Shown: one piece after another, positions 37,616-48,850 of the stretch
Layout of the letters: each line of letters opens with the position of its first letter
Position numbering within the stretch: the stretch's first letter is position 1
NCBI GenBank assembly: GCA_007570785.1
Contig: ML662442.1
Coordinates: forward strand, 60,722,180 to 60,786,179
Origin: Antilocapra americana
Lineage: Eukaryota; Chordata; Mammalia; Artiodactyla; Antilocapridae
Reading direction: 5' to 3'
DNA length: 64,000 nucleotides
The notes under the pieces: model-generated
What the model was told of the DNA's origin: nothing
What the model saw: the letters and a program-made list of their open reading frames with translations, nothing else
Database searches by the model: none
Position numbers and translations under genes: made by a program

Positions 37616-40534
37616 CTCTTGTAATATAGCCTTATTATCCTTATTCAAACCACTCTTGCATATATGAGTAAGAAAATACTCATAACACATCTTCAAACAC
37701 CCAGGATGACAAATGTATATGGTACATGCTTTTTCCATATACTGGGGTAAAAACTAATGAAGCAGTATTAGTAAGTTGACAACAGACCATTAATAGTTGT
37801 TTTAACTATTAATACTACTATTAAAAATAAATTTGAAATGTATTCAGTTATTTTACTACCTTACCTAGACTGATGTGAGCTGAATCTTTCTTTCAAAGTG
37901 AGGATTTTGTAGAGTTAAACATCAGTGTTAAGCTAAAAGCTTTTCTTCCAAGACTAGGTTCAATGGGGCCCTTAGACCACGAGGCCCATATCATTTAGTA
38001 AGGTTGTCACTAGATTTGAACATCTCTGTGCTTATCACCTTTCCTCAGCTCCATAACTAATAATTCAGTCAACATTATACATTAAAGTGCTTGAATTCTA
38101 AGTTTTTAAACTTCTTCTACTCTGTCTTTTAACACAGTAGATAATTTCTTACTTATTTACAGCCTACTCCATCTTTTCTGTGTTTCTTCATATTCAGGCC
38201 ATTCTGCTAGAAATGAGAATAAGACAGCAACATCCTAAAGCATCTTATAGTTACTGTGCAAGTGACAACTTTACACCTGCTGGGCTGAGCAGACAATTTA
38301 AAAGCATAAAGTATTGTGAAGTTCTATTTGCTAGCCATAGGATTCTCTTCTTTTCCAGTAATTCTGAATGACTGTTTTAGGCAGCAAAGAAACATGGCTG
38401 CACAGGCAAGAAACGGCTGGGAAGGGGCGAGGGTGGCTCTTCATACACTGACAAGAAGAGCTGTTGTTCCTTATGGCAGCGAGCAGCTTGCTTGCAGAAC
38501 CCCAGGCTCTGTAGAAAGTCTCAATTAAGTCACTGCTCACAAAGCGTCAACAAGCACGTTTACAAACACAGACAGCACTTCTGGATGTGTATGCACGTGG
38601 TGTTAGCAATTAAGAAGCCCTGATGAAAGTATAGGTCAAATCCTGCTAAACTGCCATTTTTCTAGGTTAAAAAACAAACAGCAGTGGTTTCATACAGTTC
38701 AGCATGATTTAAAAACACAGTTATAGATTCTATATATATAATCTAAAGGTTTATAAATGGCTATTGACCTATCAAAATTATAACACAACTTTTCAAAATC
38801 TTGTTTATTCTTCAGTACCTCAATATTCATTTACTGAGCTGTTAGTTGTCAAATTTACAAAACAACCTTTGTGTGATGATCTGAGTCCCTATATTAAAGG
38901 CAATCACAACTAAAATATAAATTTTTAGGCTGGGTACAGAAATAGCAACCCAATATTCTATTAGTTTCTGACTCTTAGTAGGCAAGTTTCTTAGTCCTAT
39001 CACACAAACACCACACCACACAAATACTCACTCATAATCTTCATCTTTGAGAAGAAGAAAATAATTGGAAGTACCCAAGTTACAAATGGTAGTCTGGTTC
39101 TAGTCATAGAATTTATCAACTGCTACACCTGGATCAAAGGTAAAAAGTGAAGTAGCTTCTCTGCTCTGATTATGTTCTTTGCTATATTTAAATCTTTTGT
39201 GTAAGTAAATGCTAGATTTGACGCGAGAAGGTGTTGTATTGAAAGTCTTTAACTTACATGCTTAGTTTCAAACTTAAATTTTTTAACTAAGAGCAAAGGA
39301 AGAAGTCAGCATGCTAATATCATAAAAATTGATAATCCTGGTAATACACACTGAAAATCTAGGAACGACATGATAGAGTGAACATTTGAACTTACTGACA
39401 GCAAGTTAAATCATAATATTTTGATGACGTAAGTATTCAGCTTTGCTAGTGCAGAAAATAACCTATAGTTTTTGTCATGAGTTAGGGAAGAGAAAGGACA
39501 AAGAAGAAATGAATCTGTGCTAATTTGGGAAAATAAATAGAAAAAATCCCCTAAACTCTGAGTCATTTTCCAAAGTAGAAAATCTAATTTAACGAAAAAT
39601 ACAAGCATGGCTCCAATTTCACACAAGAAAGCTAAAGCAAACCATGGTGGTTCACAACTCAAGCTGAAATTTATGGCAGGGATGAAAGAGTTCATGGAAA
39701 GCCTCAGGAAATTATAGGGAAGAATACTTGAGCAATGTTCTTTCTAACTATTTCTAAATAGAGGTCGACCTTGGTTCTCAGTATCATTTATATCTAGGAC
39801 TTAGCTTTTATCTGGTTTGCTATGATTTTTCAATCACTAGAGAGTCAGATAATTTCAGGGCAAGAGATTTTACCTTAATAATATCTTTCTTCATTTTCAT
39901 GGTCTTTTACCTGTTCTCTTCTGATCTGCTGCATTTGCTATTCTTCTTTCTCTTTTCTGCCTACCTTATACCATGCAACTGAGAGCTCCTGCTCTTGGAA
40001 AATGAATCCATTTGACCTTTCCCCACATCTGGCTTACATTTTCTTTCTCTGTCACCTGCAAAAAGTCTGGCACAATAAGTACCCTGCAATGATATCTGGA
40101 AAGTCCTTCATGACTTTCTTTTTTAAGTCATTTTCAAAACATTGCTTGAAATTCACCTTCATTCATGGAGAGTCATTCAAAGTCAGATTGATCTGCATCT
40201 GTTCACTTAGGTTACCTTAGAATATATTCAAGTTTGCACTAAGTAACTTCCTCTTACTGGCCTATGTCTTGATATAAGTATTCTTTAACTCCATGTTTAT
40301 GTATGTTTTTTCTTCCACCTAGGAAAATAATTCTGATGCATTGTTTGTTACATATCACAATACCTAAAATAGCATTCCACACACAATAAGTACTCAAAAT
40401 GCAGCTACCTGATACTTTTCTGAAAATTAAAATATTATCTACAAATATATTTTTATAGTTTTAAATATTTAAAGATGGTAAACTGAATATATGCGGTTAG
40501 TTTCTTCTAACAATGCCCTAAAATAAGCAAAGAT

Positions 40535-40554
40535 GGTGTGTGTGTGTGTGTGTG
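40535..40554. repeat. (TG)n microsatellite
   Basis: About ten uninterrupted TG units. Confidence 0.9.
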
Positions 40555-40937
40555 AGAGTAAGAGTGTTTAGTTCTTTTTTAAGGCATAACCTGTAAGGAT
40601 AGAAAGAACTGACTCAGTTAACTGGAAAGCTAAATTCCAAACTAGACATACAAAAAGCCAAGAATCAATTCATCTGTAATATAAGATCTCACTAAAGATC
40701 AGAAATTGGCACACAAAAAAAGTATCTCTGGAATCAGAGGGAAGGCAGAGCTGAAACTGCTTTCTGGATTAAAGTTTATTTAAGAAGCACACTTTTCTCC
40801 CCTAGCCCCACCTTTCTGAAGTCTTTTTCTATCTCACACATCCACAGGCTGATTCTCTATTATTCTGGCAAAATATCAGAATTTTGCTCTCTTGTAAGAG
40901 GGCAAGACAATGAGTCTCTGGATTGCATATATTTTAT

Positions 40938-41285
40938 AGGCTGAACTGTGTGCATCTCAGTGCTCAACATTAAAGTCACATCTCTAGTACTAGAGAAGTC
41001 AACTATATTTGGAGATGGGGTATTTTAAAAGGTAAGTTAAAATGAGGTCATTTGGATGGTCCCTAGTACAAAGAGCCTGATGTCCTTATAAGAAGAGGCA
41101 ACAGGGACACAGACATATCACGTGAAGACAGCCACCTACAAGCCAAAGAGACACATCGGGAGAAGCTAACCCTGCCCGAAGCTTAGTGTCAGACTTCAGC
41201 CTTCAGACTGTGAGAAAATAAATTTCTGTTGTTATCCCACTAAACCTGTGGTGCTTTTTTATGGCAACCTTAGACTAATATAGGG
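40938..41285 (+). repeat. MaLR-type LTR (MLT1/MST-like)
   Basis: ggctgaactgtgtgcatctc, ttggagatggggtattttaa, gatgtccttataagaagagg, gtgagaaaataaatttctgt tg, ending ccttagactaatataggg. The order matches MaLR LTRs. Confidence 0.65.
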
Positions 41286-41882
41286 CAGTTGACAAAACAA
41301 ATATTAAAATGGAAATTAAAGTTTACAGATACCCCTGCCTTCTTTTCCCATTTGTAACTTCTGAAATGTTGGGTGCAAGGAAGAAAACTGTTTAGAGACT
41401 CTGGCAAACCCTGGCGTCAGACTTTTCTCATCCAGCCACACAGCGAATGTTTCTTTTCTGATCCAAAGAAAGGATCCAGCGACACAGCGAATGTTACTGT
41501 CAGCAAGCAACCTCCCACACACAGCCCAGAAATACGCACAGACAGTCAAGGATAAGCAGACACTCAAAGGAAGCATCTAATATCAAAGACAGACCAAAAC
41601 AAGGCTAGGCTACACAGGGAAACAAAACCTCTAAAATACTATCAGTAATTCTTAAAAAGCTAAGAGAAGGGAGTAAATAGGATGCTAAAACAAATAAACA
41701 AAAATCAAGAGTTCTCTGAAGTTAAAAATATGAAAGTAGAAATGAGTTACTCAACAGCAGAGTTAGAAGACACAGCTGAAAACAACTCCCAAAAAGTAGA
41801 ACAAAAGGACAAAATTGAAAATAAGAGAGAAAAGACAAGATAAATAGAGAACTGATTAAGAAGGTTTAAAATAAGAACACTT

Positions 41883-42195
41883 CTAGGGACTACTGTGGTT
41901 GGTAGTCCAGTGGTTAAAAATTCCACCTACTAATGCAGGGGACATGGGTTTCATCCCTGGTCTGGGAACTAAGATCCCACGTGTCATGGGGTGACTAAGC
42001 CATTGCTACTGAGCCTGCATGCTCTAGAGCAGTGCTACTCCACAACAGAAGCCATTGCAACATGTAGCCTGAGCACACACTAGCCAAAGCCCGAGCACAT
42101 CAATGAAGAGCAGGTGTGCCACATCAAAGGCCCCAGTGCAGCCAAAAATTAATAAATAAAAACAATAGATTTTTAAAAAAGGCTTTAAAAAAAGA
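41883..42195 (+). repeat. CHR-type SINE, long form
   Basis: ttggtagtccagtggttaaa, catccctggtctgggaacta, agatcccacgtgtcatgggg, then the extended region with gtagcctgagcacac and an A-rich tail. Confidence 0.85.
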
Positions 42196-42937
42196 AAAGA
42201 ACACTTCTAAAAAGTAAAAACAGACCATGGAGGGAAGACGTTCCAGACACAAGGGTCTTAAGTTTCCATAATGGAAAGATTAGCACAAAGGATGACCACT
42301 GGCACCAAAGTTGAAAACAGACCTCCATTAAGGTCTATCAAACTACGAATCAAAATACTTGGAACAAGAGGCAAATCCTACCAATTTCCAAAGAAAATAT
42401 GGAGTGCATTCACTTTGTGAAAATTCATGAAGCAGAACACTTGTAATATGCACCTTTGCCTACAAGATGTTACACTTAAATTAAAAGCTCTGAAAAATAA
42501 AGGAAGAAAATTAATGGTATTATCTTTAGGAAGTAAACTCAGAAACTGGTTTAGGTAAGCACAGAGGCAATAAACGTGCCTTCTCTAACAGAAAAAAATT
42601 AGATGTGAAACATTACTTGTTTTTGCACCTTTTGTAAAAGGGAACCTGGAGGAGTGAAGGAGTGAAGGAATGAAAGGTCTAAGTAGGTATTCTCCATTTA
42701 GCTATCATTACTTAATGATCCCATTATGTCTAAACATTAGATACCAGAGTCAGAAATGTAATCTCTGTTTAAAAAAATTAAAAAGGAGGATAACAAACCC
42801 AATGCCCATTTCAATTCCTTAGAAAGAGATACAAGGACCCTTTGGCTCACTGAAAGTGGGCCTCCAAATTCTGGTACAACTGAGCCACTGACATATATTT
42901 TCATGAGCCCAGGCCTCAAAATAACAGCATAGCCTAC

Positions 42938-43060
42938 CTGTATCTTTCTTTGGAATAAATGAATTATGATTCTCCAGGGGATGACCAAGGCGTTTCCAAG
43001 AAGTATTCTCTTTCTTCTTCAGGACGATCTCTATTTTTCCCACGTTCTCGACAACCAGCA
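42938..43060 (-). CDS. CYB5R4: CYB5R4 exon 10, end of CS domain
   Basis: 123 nt; acceptor TTTTCAG ends at 43061, donor ACAG|GTAGGC at 42937. It encodes VLVVENVGKIEIVLKKKE, then NTSWKRLGHPLENHNSFIPK and KDTG. VGKIEIVLKKKENTSW is the last strand of the p23-like CS fold, where p23/Sgt1 proteins have a VEI.LKK...W pattern. The rest is the linker into the reductase domain. Confidence 0.95.
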
Positions 43061-43117
43061 CTGAAAAGAAGATAAACTCCATTTGTATTCACTGATATTA
43101 AATATGAGAGTTTATTT

Positions 43118-43200
43118 TTTGTTGTTGTTGTTGTTCTTTTTAAAATTTATTTTTAATTGAAGAGGGATTGCTTTACAATATTGTATTGTTTTCTGCCGAG
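43118..43200 (-). repeat. (GTT)n repeat and L1 3' end in minus orientation
   Basis: Seven or so GTT units followed by tttttaattgaagagggatt gctttacaatattgtattg, antisense L1 3' end. Confidence 0.75.
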
Positions 43201-44054
43201 AGTTTATTTTTAAACCAGTCTTTCTCAAACAACCCAAATGTCCTGATCTGATATGAATGACACTGATCATTAGTGAAATAAATACAATTTTTGGTACATA
43301 CTGCTCAAAATTGTTTATGCCTTATATGATGTTAAATCCAGTTTATCTTAAATTCAGATTAACTTCTTTCAAATTAATATATCAGGGGCCAAACTAATAC
43401 ATAATGCTGGTTTTCATATAAGCTCGAAAAGAGCCATGGCAACTAACACAAAGCTTTAAAAAAATAAGGCCTTAAATATACAAACTAGCCATTGAATGAA
43501 TCCACAAAAGCAAATTTAATTTATACTCTATTAACATTTCTTGGGATCTGAGAGAGTCTTAAGAGTAAATTCAGTAAACCAATACTTAGCTTAATAAACA
43601 GAAAAGGCTCCAGGAGAATGAATCCCTATAAATTATCCTTATAATTATCAATCTTTGATAATTAAAGATCTTTTATATTATCTTTTTATTTTTGAATATT
43701 TGAAATAGTTTAGAATATATGAATATAATGTTAATAATATAGTAAGCTGTAAAAGGTAATTATATTTTATGAATTAAATATGCTTTAAAAGATTTAAAGT
43801 ATATTTTTTTTGCCTTTAGAAACAATATTATTCTTTCTCACTGTAAACATATAAATCAGCAGCAATTTAACAACTTTTAAAGACAGAATAGTCGGATGAA
43901 TTCAATTCTGTGAGCACTGATTAGAAGCTTAATAAACATAAAAAGTCCTTGACTTCAAAGAGCTTAATTAATACAATTTATAGAACTTACTATGCTGTAC
44001 ATAGAAAAAGAAAGGTACAGAACCAGTGTAACGTAATCTCACAGTGTTTTAAAA

Positions 44055-44568
44055 CAAGAAACCATATATATACAAATATAGAATGGGGTATTATTCAGCC
44101 TTAAAAAAGGGGATCCTGATAGTTGCAACAATCTACGATAAACCTAGAGGGCATTATATTAAGTGAAATAAATAAGCAAGAGAAGACAAACACTGCCTGG
44201 CATCACTTATATGTGCAAATTTTTTTTAAAAAGTCAAGCTCATAGAAACAGTAGCAAAACAGTGCCAGTCGTCGGGGGTGAAGGGGAGATAGGAACAGGC
44301 TGACAAAAGAGTATGAACTTTCAGCTATAAGGTGAACAAGGCCTGAAGATCTCATGTATAACATGGTGACTTTAGTTGACGATACTGTCTTGTATAACTG
44401 AATTACACACAAAGGTAAACATGTGAGATGATGGATGTGTTAGTTTGACTGTGTGAATCTTCACAATGTATACTTTTATTGAATCAACACTTTGTATACT
44501 TTAAATCTTTAAACAGATCACAATTTCATCAATTATATCTCAATGAAGCTAAAGAAAAAAAAAAACTA
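44055..44568 (+). repeat. Old L1 3' end
   Basis: ggggtattattcagccttaa, gcctggcatcacttatatgt, tttcagctataaggtgaaca, ending in caattatatctcaatgaagc and an A run. Confidence 0.75.
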
Positions 44569-44657
44569 CCATTCTCTGATGAGTCTTCTACTGTTAAACA
44601 GCTGTGTAAAATCCATTGTGCATTTATATGTAATGATATACATAATTTAATATGCTT

Positions 44658-44715
44658 TGGGTCTCTTGCATTGCAGGCAGATGCTTTACCATCTGAGCTA
44701 CCAGGGAAGCCCTTG
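44658..44715 (-). repeat. Bov-tA terminal fragment
   Basis: gcattgcaggcagatgcttt accatctgagctaccaggga; only the reversed tRNA-like end. Confidence 0.85.
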
Positions 44716-45066
44716 TTAATATTAAATATTTATATATATACCTAAGAAAAACTTGTCTGGTCAAGTATATTTCTACAAACTACATGTCAGGAGTAGGGCA
44801 GGAGGGAGAAATGGATACAGGAATTTTTTTTCTAATGAGAGGAAATGAAAAGGGCAAAGATGAATAGGGAAAAGGAACAGGGGTGGGAGGAACTGAAACC
44901 AGAGGGAAAAGGGATATTTAAAAATTAACATATATGTTTATATAGGAAACATCATATCCCTGTTGTGCAACCTGAAAATATACATGTGAACAATAAGACA
45001 AACTGCTGTCCCCTCATACATGCATATGTATATGTGTGTATATGTACATACATACATTACACTGGT

Positions 45067-45194
45067 AGCTGTTCCCCATAGGGGTGTGTGTGTGTGCGTG
45101 TACATACATATATTATGTTGGCAGCTTACCAGCTGTTCCCCATAGGTGTGTGTGTGTGTGTGTGTACATACATATATTATGTTGGCAGCTTACC
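45067..45194. repeat. 64-bp tandem duplication spanning the exon 9 splice donor
   Basis: Copies 45067-45130 and 45131-45194, equal length with two mismatches, both in the TG tract. Each contains ggcagcttacc, the antisense of G|GTAAGCTGCC. The last base of exon 9 is the end of copy 2. A diverged partial copy (tgtacatacatacattacac tggtagct) lies just to the left. Confidence 0.95.
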
Positions 45195-45226
45195 AGAAAA
45201 ATCTTCCTGAATCTCATGACTTAGGG
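45194..45226 (-). CDS. CYB5R4: CYB5R4 exon 9 (33-nt exon, CS domain)
   Basis: 33 nt only; acceptor TTCTCCAG ends at 45227, donor CTG|GTAAGC at 45193. It encodes ALSHEIQEDFS in the CS domain. The donor and 61 nt of adjoining intron are duplicated in tandem directly downstream (45067-45130), giving a second donor with the same intronic sequence 64 nt away. The proximal donor keeps the frame into exon 10; the distal one reads a TAA six codons after the normal splice point. Confidence 0.92.
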
Positions 45227-45619
45227 CTGGAGAAAAATAAAAAAAAATCAGTTAAAATCCAACTTCAATTCCTACAGTCTACAAACACTGTATAAGATCA
45301 TTTAAATGGTTCTTTCATGCACTCTTCCAAATTTCTCAAACATATCCTAAGAAACCATAAGAAAAAACTGAATAAACCAAAAGGTATATAATACTTTGAG
45401 AAAAATTATTTAAATATATTCTTTTAGTTGTTCCATTTCTCTCCTTATTAATTAAAGAGTAAATACTCAACTGCCCACAAGTGGGTAACCCACACTGGTT
45501 TAAGGATGGTCCCAGCCTGACAAATCCTACAAACCAAGAAAGGAGCAGGGCAGGGAGAGAGGCAGCACATGAAACACACAATCTCCAGGGTGTGCACGTG
45601 TGAGTGAGGATAGGCTAGG

Positions 45620-45928
45620 TCTCAGTTCAGTTCAGTCGCTCAGTCGTGTCCGACTCTTTGCGACCCCATGAATTGAGCACGTCAGGCCTCCCTGTCCATC
45701 ACCAACTCCCCGAGTTCACTCAAACCCATGTCCATTGAGTTGGTGATGTCATTCAACCATCTCTTCCTCTGTTGTCCCCTTTTCCTCCTGCCCTAGATCT
45801 TTCCCAGCATCAGGGTCTTTTCAAACGAGTCAGCTCTTTGCATCAGGTGGCCATAGTATTGGAGTTTCAGCTTCAACATCAGTCCTACCAAAGAATACCC
45901 AGGACTGATCTCCTTTAGGATGGACTGA
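45620..45928 (-). mobile_element. BovB 3' end (ART2A-type) in minus orientation
   Basis: cagttcagttcagtcgctca, gtgtccgactctttgcgacc, to tcctttaggatggactg. Confidence 0.92.
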
Positions 45929-46407
45929 AATGGATTAGGAATCTGCTATTAATACCTTTGATTCCACATTTCAGTCCTGAGTTCCTTCTCCTGATTTATC
46001 TGCAATCTCTCAAAACAGACAGAAGTAAATTATATGGTTGGTCTCTGGCTGTGAAGGGACAGGCACCTGAGGGTATAGTACAACCCTGTGGCCCAGGCTA
46101 CTGTGACGTAGCCTCTGACTTCCCATGACAGAGGTGCCAAGAGACAGGTCAATGGAACAGCTCCTGGTGAGGTCCACTCATCAGGAGCACATGACAGGCA
46201 GGCCTCTGGAGATGTGTTTTCAGGCATTAAGTAATACGATCTTACAAAGCTGGGCCAGCAAGTATTTCATGACTGATTTCGATCACATCTAATCTAACTG
46301 TTTAAACTTGGGAAAAGTGAGGTCACACGGCTATTTAGCACTAGCCCTTTCACTAGTACAAAGAAATAACACAAAAAAAATACCAAAAACTGATCAAAAA
46401 ATGATAA

Positions 46408-46755
46408 ACAGGCTTCCCTGGTGGCTCAGTGATGAAGACCTGCCAATGCAGGAGACACAGGTTCGACCCTGGTCCGGGAAGGTCCCACAGGCCATGGAGC
46501 AGCTGGGCCCGTGCACCACAACTACTGAGCCTGTGCTCTAGAGCCCGGGAGCTCTAACTACCGAGCCCACGTGCCACAACTACTAAAGCCTGCATGCCCT
46601 GGAATCCACGCTCCACAACAAGAGAAGACACCACAAGAAGAAGCCCATGCACTGCAAGTAGAGAGCAGACCCCACTCGCTGCAACTAGAGAGAAAGTCCA
46701 CAGAAGAACGAAGACCCAGCACAGCTAAAACTAAATAAGTAAATAAATCTTTAAA
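46408..46755 (+). repeat. CHR-type SINE, long form
   Basis: ggcttccctggtggctcagt head, ggttcgaccctggtccggga, then ggagcagctgggcccgtgca ccacaactactgag and the repeated 'ccacaactactaaagcctg' region, ending in an A-rich tail. Confidence 0.88.
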
Positions 46756-46872
46756 ATGACAAACCAAAATGACAGTAGCAGATAAAAACATTATAGTTAT
46801 CAAGACTCTACAACCAGTTATGACTATAAGTAAACAAAAGTTGTTTCCATGAATATAGAATAAGTTACTTAC

Positions 46873-46966
46873 CAACATGTACAAGGTATGAATAATCCTT
46901 GATAATTGTCTCGGCTCTAAAGGAATCATCCCAATGATCAACTATTACTGAATCTAAATTGATATC
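46873..46966 (-). CDS. CYB5R4: CYB5R4 exon 8, CS domain
   Basis: 94 nt; acceptor GTTCAAG ends at 46967, donor GTTG|GTAAGT at 46872. It encodes KDINLDSVIVDH-type sequence (DINLDSVIVDHWDDSFRAET, then IIKDYSYLVHV), the middle strands of the CS domain. Phases match exon 7 (phase 0) and exon 9. The acceptor has A at -3 of CAAG and a modest pyrimidine tract. Confidence 0.95.
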
Positions 46967-47159
46967 CTTGAACAGAAATTGAAAAGAGAAAGTAAACGTT
47001 TTTCTAAACTCTATCACTATACATTTAAGCTGATCAGTAGAAGTTCACATGGCAATTATTTACAGAGCCCACAAGCTAAATCCACATTACTCCTGTTTTT
47101 TTCTCTCATATAACCTCATTCTTCTCCTTCAAAGCATACATCATAATTAACTACATATT

Positions 47160-47890
47160 TGTCTATGCTTAATGTCTACCTTACCCATTCATCTGTAAAC
47201 TCTAAGCATAAGGGATTGTCTTAACACAACTTCTTAAGCTCAGCTTAACAAAAAAAAAAAAAAAACAACAACAATTAGCTAACAACTTTTCAGATGTCTC
47301 TAGTTTCTACATAGCTTTGATGCAAGTTATTTTTGTGCCTGTCATTTACACAAGGAACATGTCTTTCCACATAGTAAGCTGCCCCTTCCCCTCAGTCATC
47401 CACCCTCTGTGCCTCACTGGTATCACCAATGGGAAGAGATGGATCCCAGGCTTCCTAGGCTCTGCCCTCTTGGTTCTATTCTGCTTGGTGAGGAGGGAGT
47501 AAGAGGTAGGACATGCAGTGCCTCTGGACAACCTGGCTCTTTCAGACAGAGGCTGGCCACTCTGGTGGGACCTTCAAATCCTACTTCAGGAGGAGGAGGA
47601 ACTCACTCACTCAGATGCAGTTCTGCCACGACAGAAGTAGCATGAATTCTCAGGAATCCCTGGCTGCCAGAACTTATCTCTAAATCTCTATGATTCCTCA
47701 AGCGTGGAGACCCTGCAGGCTGCTGGAGGATGTGTCTGGACATGGTGTGAGCTGCTTGCTTATTCATCTGATTTCCCAGGTTGGACTGGAAGCCTGGTGA
47801 GATCTCAGTCTCTGAATCTGGTCACCTGTAGATTCCTGAATTCTACAGCAGTGTCCAGAATGAAGCAGTGTTCAATAAATACTTAATGAA
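47160..47890 (+). repeat. L2-like relics
   Basis: ctctaagcataagggattgt at the left and ttcaataaatacttaatgaa near 47870 resemble L2 3' ends; the part between is unassigned. Weak. Confidence 0.35.
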
Positions 47891-48049
47891 TAAGTTAATT
47901 TCCTAATTTTAGTTTCCAGAGGACATCTAAAGCTGGTTAGTAGCTTAAGTATACTAAGACACAGCAATACTTTCTCCTGTCCCTTGAATTCCAATACATG
48001 TGCAGGAAATCAGTTCATACGGTGAAGTTAAACTGGGACTCTCACTGCT

Positions 48050-48388
48050 GATCAGTTCAGTTCATTTGTTCACTTGTGTACGACTCTTTCCAACCCCATG
48101 GACTGCAGCACACCAGGCTTCCCTGTCCCATCATCAACTCCCGGAGCTTGCTCAAACTCATGTCCATCGAGTCAGTGATGCCATCCAACCATCTCTTTCT
48201 CTGTCATCCCCTTCTCCTCCTGCCTTCAATCTTTCCCAGCAATAGAGTCTTTTCCAATGAGTCAGTTCTTCACATCAGGTGGCCAAAGTATTGGCGTTTC
48301 GGCTTCAACATCAGTCCTTCCAATGAATATTCAGGACTGATTTCCTTTAGAATTGGCTGGTTTGATCTCCTTGCAGTCCAAGGGTAAC
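48050..48388 (-). mobile_element. BovB 3' end (ART2A-type) in minus orientation
   Basis: cagttcagttcatttgttca to ggtttgatctccttgcagtc caaggg; clear antisense BovB 3' end. Lies about 400 bp from exon 7. Confidence 0.92.
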
Positions 48389-48443
48389 TCACTGCTGTTA
48401 TCCATGCATAAAAACAAACAAAACCACAGAAGAGCAAATAAAA

Positions 48444-48525
48444 TAATGGGTTGGCTGAAAGGTTTCTTCAGGGTTTGGTGCGATGTTATGGAAAAATTGG
48501 ATCGAACTTCTCGGCCAACCCACTA
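48444..48525. mobile_element. Mariner-type MITE
   Basis: About 80 bp with inverted termini tgggttggct and ggccaaccca, flanked by TA at 48444-48445 and 48524-48525. Confidence 0.85.
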
Positions 48526-48549
48526 CTTCCTATTTTTTTCCCTGAGATG

Positions 48550-48765
48550 TTATGGCATGTCTGTTAAGAGCATATATTATGGAGCCAGCCTGCCTGGGAT
48601 CAAAATGGTAGATCTGCCATTTACTGTGTGACTCTGCTAAATTATCTAATCTCTGTTTCCTCACCTGTAAAACAGGGATAATGAAAGGATCTATCTCACA
48701 GAATTGCTGTAAGTTAATACAAGATGAGTGCTCAGAAATGTGCCTGCATGTAGCTTATTATTTAT
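48550..48765 (+). repeat. MIR SINE
   Basis: gatctgccatttactgtgtg actctg, ctctgtttcctcacctgtaa aacagggataatg, a near complete MIR. Confidence 0.85.
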
Positions 48766-48792
48766 TTTTTCTAATGTTAAAAACATGTTTAC

Positions 48793-48850
48793 CTTCTGTT
48801 TAGTATATATGACGATGGTGACTAAAGAGTCTGTTTGGAACCAGTCATAA
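48793..48850 (-). CDS. CYB5R4: CYB5R4 exon 7, start of CS domain
   Basis: 58 nt; acceptor TTTTACAG ends at 48851, donor AAG|GTAAAC at 48792. It encodes YDWFQTDSLVTIVIYTKQK. YDW.QT is the opening strand of the CS (p23/Sgt1-like) domain and is diagnostic of CYB5R4. BovB-derived sequence lies about 400 bp on the 3' side in minus orientation and within the preceding intron in plus orientation, so the exon sits between inverted repeats. Confidence 0.96.

Larger units (their letters stand above)
32670..42937 (-). other. CYB5R4: CYB5R4 intron 10 (10.3 kb)
   Basis: Contains a BovB 3' fragment, a mariner-type MITE, Bov-tA/Bov-A2 and CHR SINEs, an MLT1-like LTR and microsatellites. The stretch 37620-40530 is unique AT-rich sequence without a recognised feature. 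Intron 11 (30904-32528) beside it holds one Bov-tA SINE. Confidence 0.85.
43061..45193 (-). other. CYB5R4: CYB5R4 intron 9
   Basis: Holds a GTT microsatellite with an L1 3' end near 43118-43200, an old L1 3' end at 44055-44568, a SINE remnant and the 64-bp duplication of the exon 9 donor. About 43200-44050 is very AT-rich with nothing recognised. Confidence 0.85.
45227..46872 (-). other. CYB5R4: CYB5R4 intron 8
   Basis: Contains a minus-oriented BovB 3' end (45620-45928) and a CHR SINE (46408-46755); the remainder is unique sequence. Confidence 0.85.
46967..48792 (-). other. CYB5R4: CYB5R4 intron 7
   Basis: Contains L2-like relics (about 47160-47890), a minus-oriented BovB 3' end, a mariner-type MITE and a MIR. 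Nothing else recognised. Confidence 0.85.

Noticed and set aside
45130..45226. Tandem TG/donor repeats as a CRISPR or satellite array
   Set aside because: Only two full units directly abutting, no spacers, in a mammalian intron.
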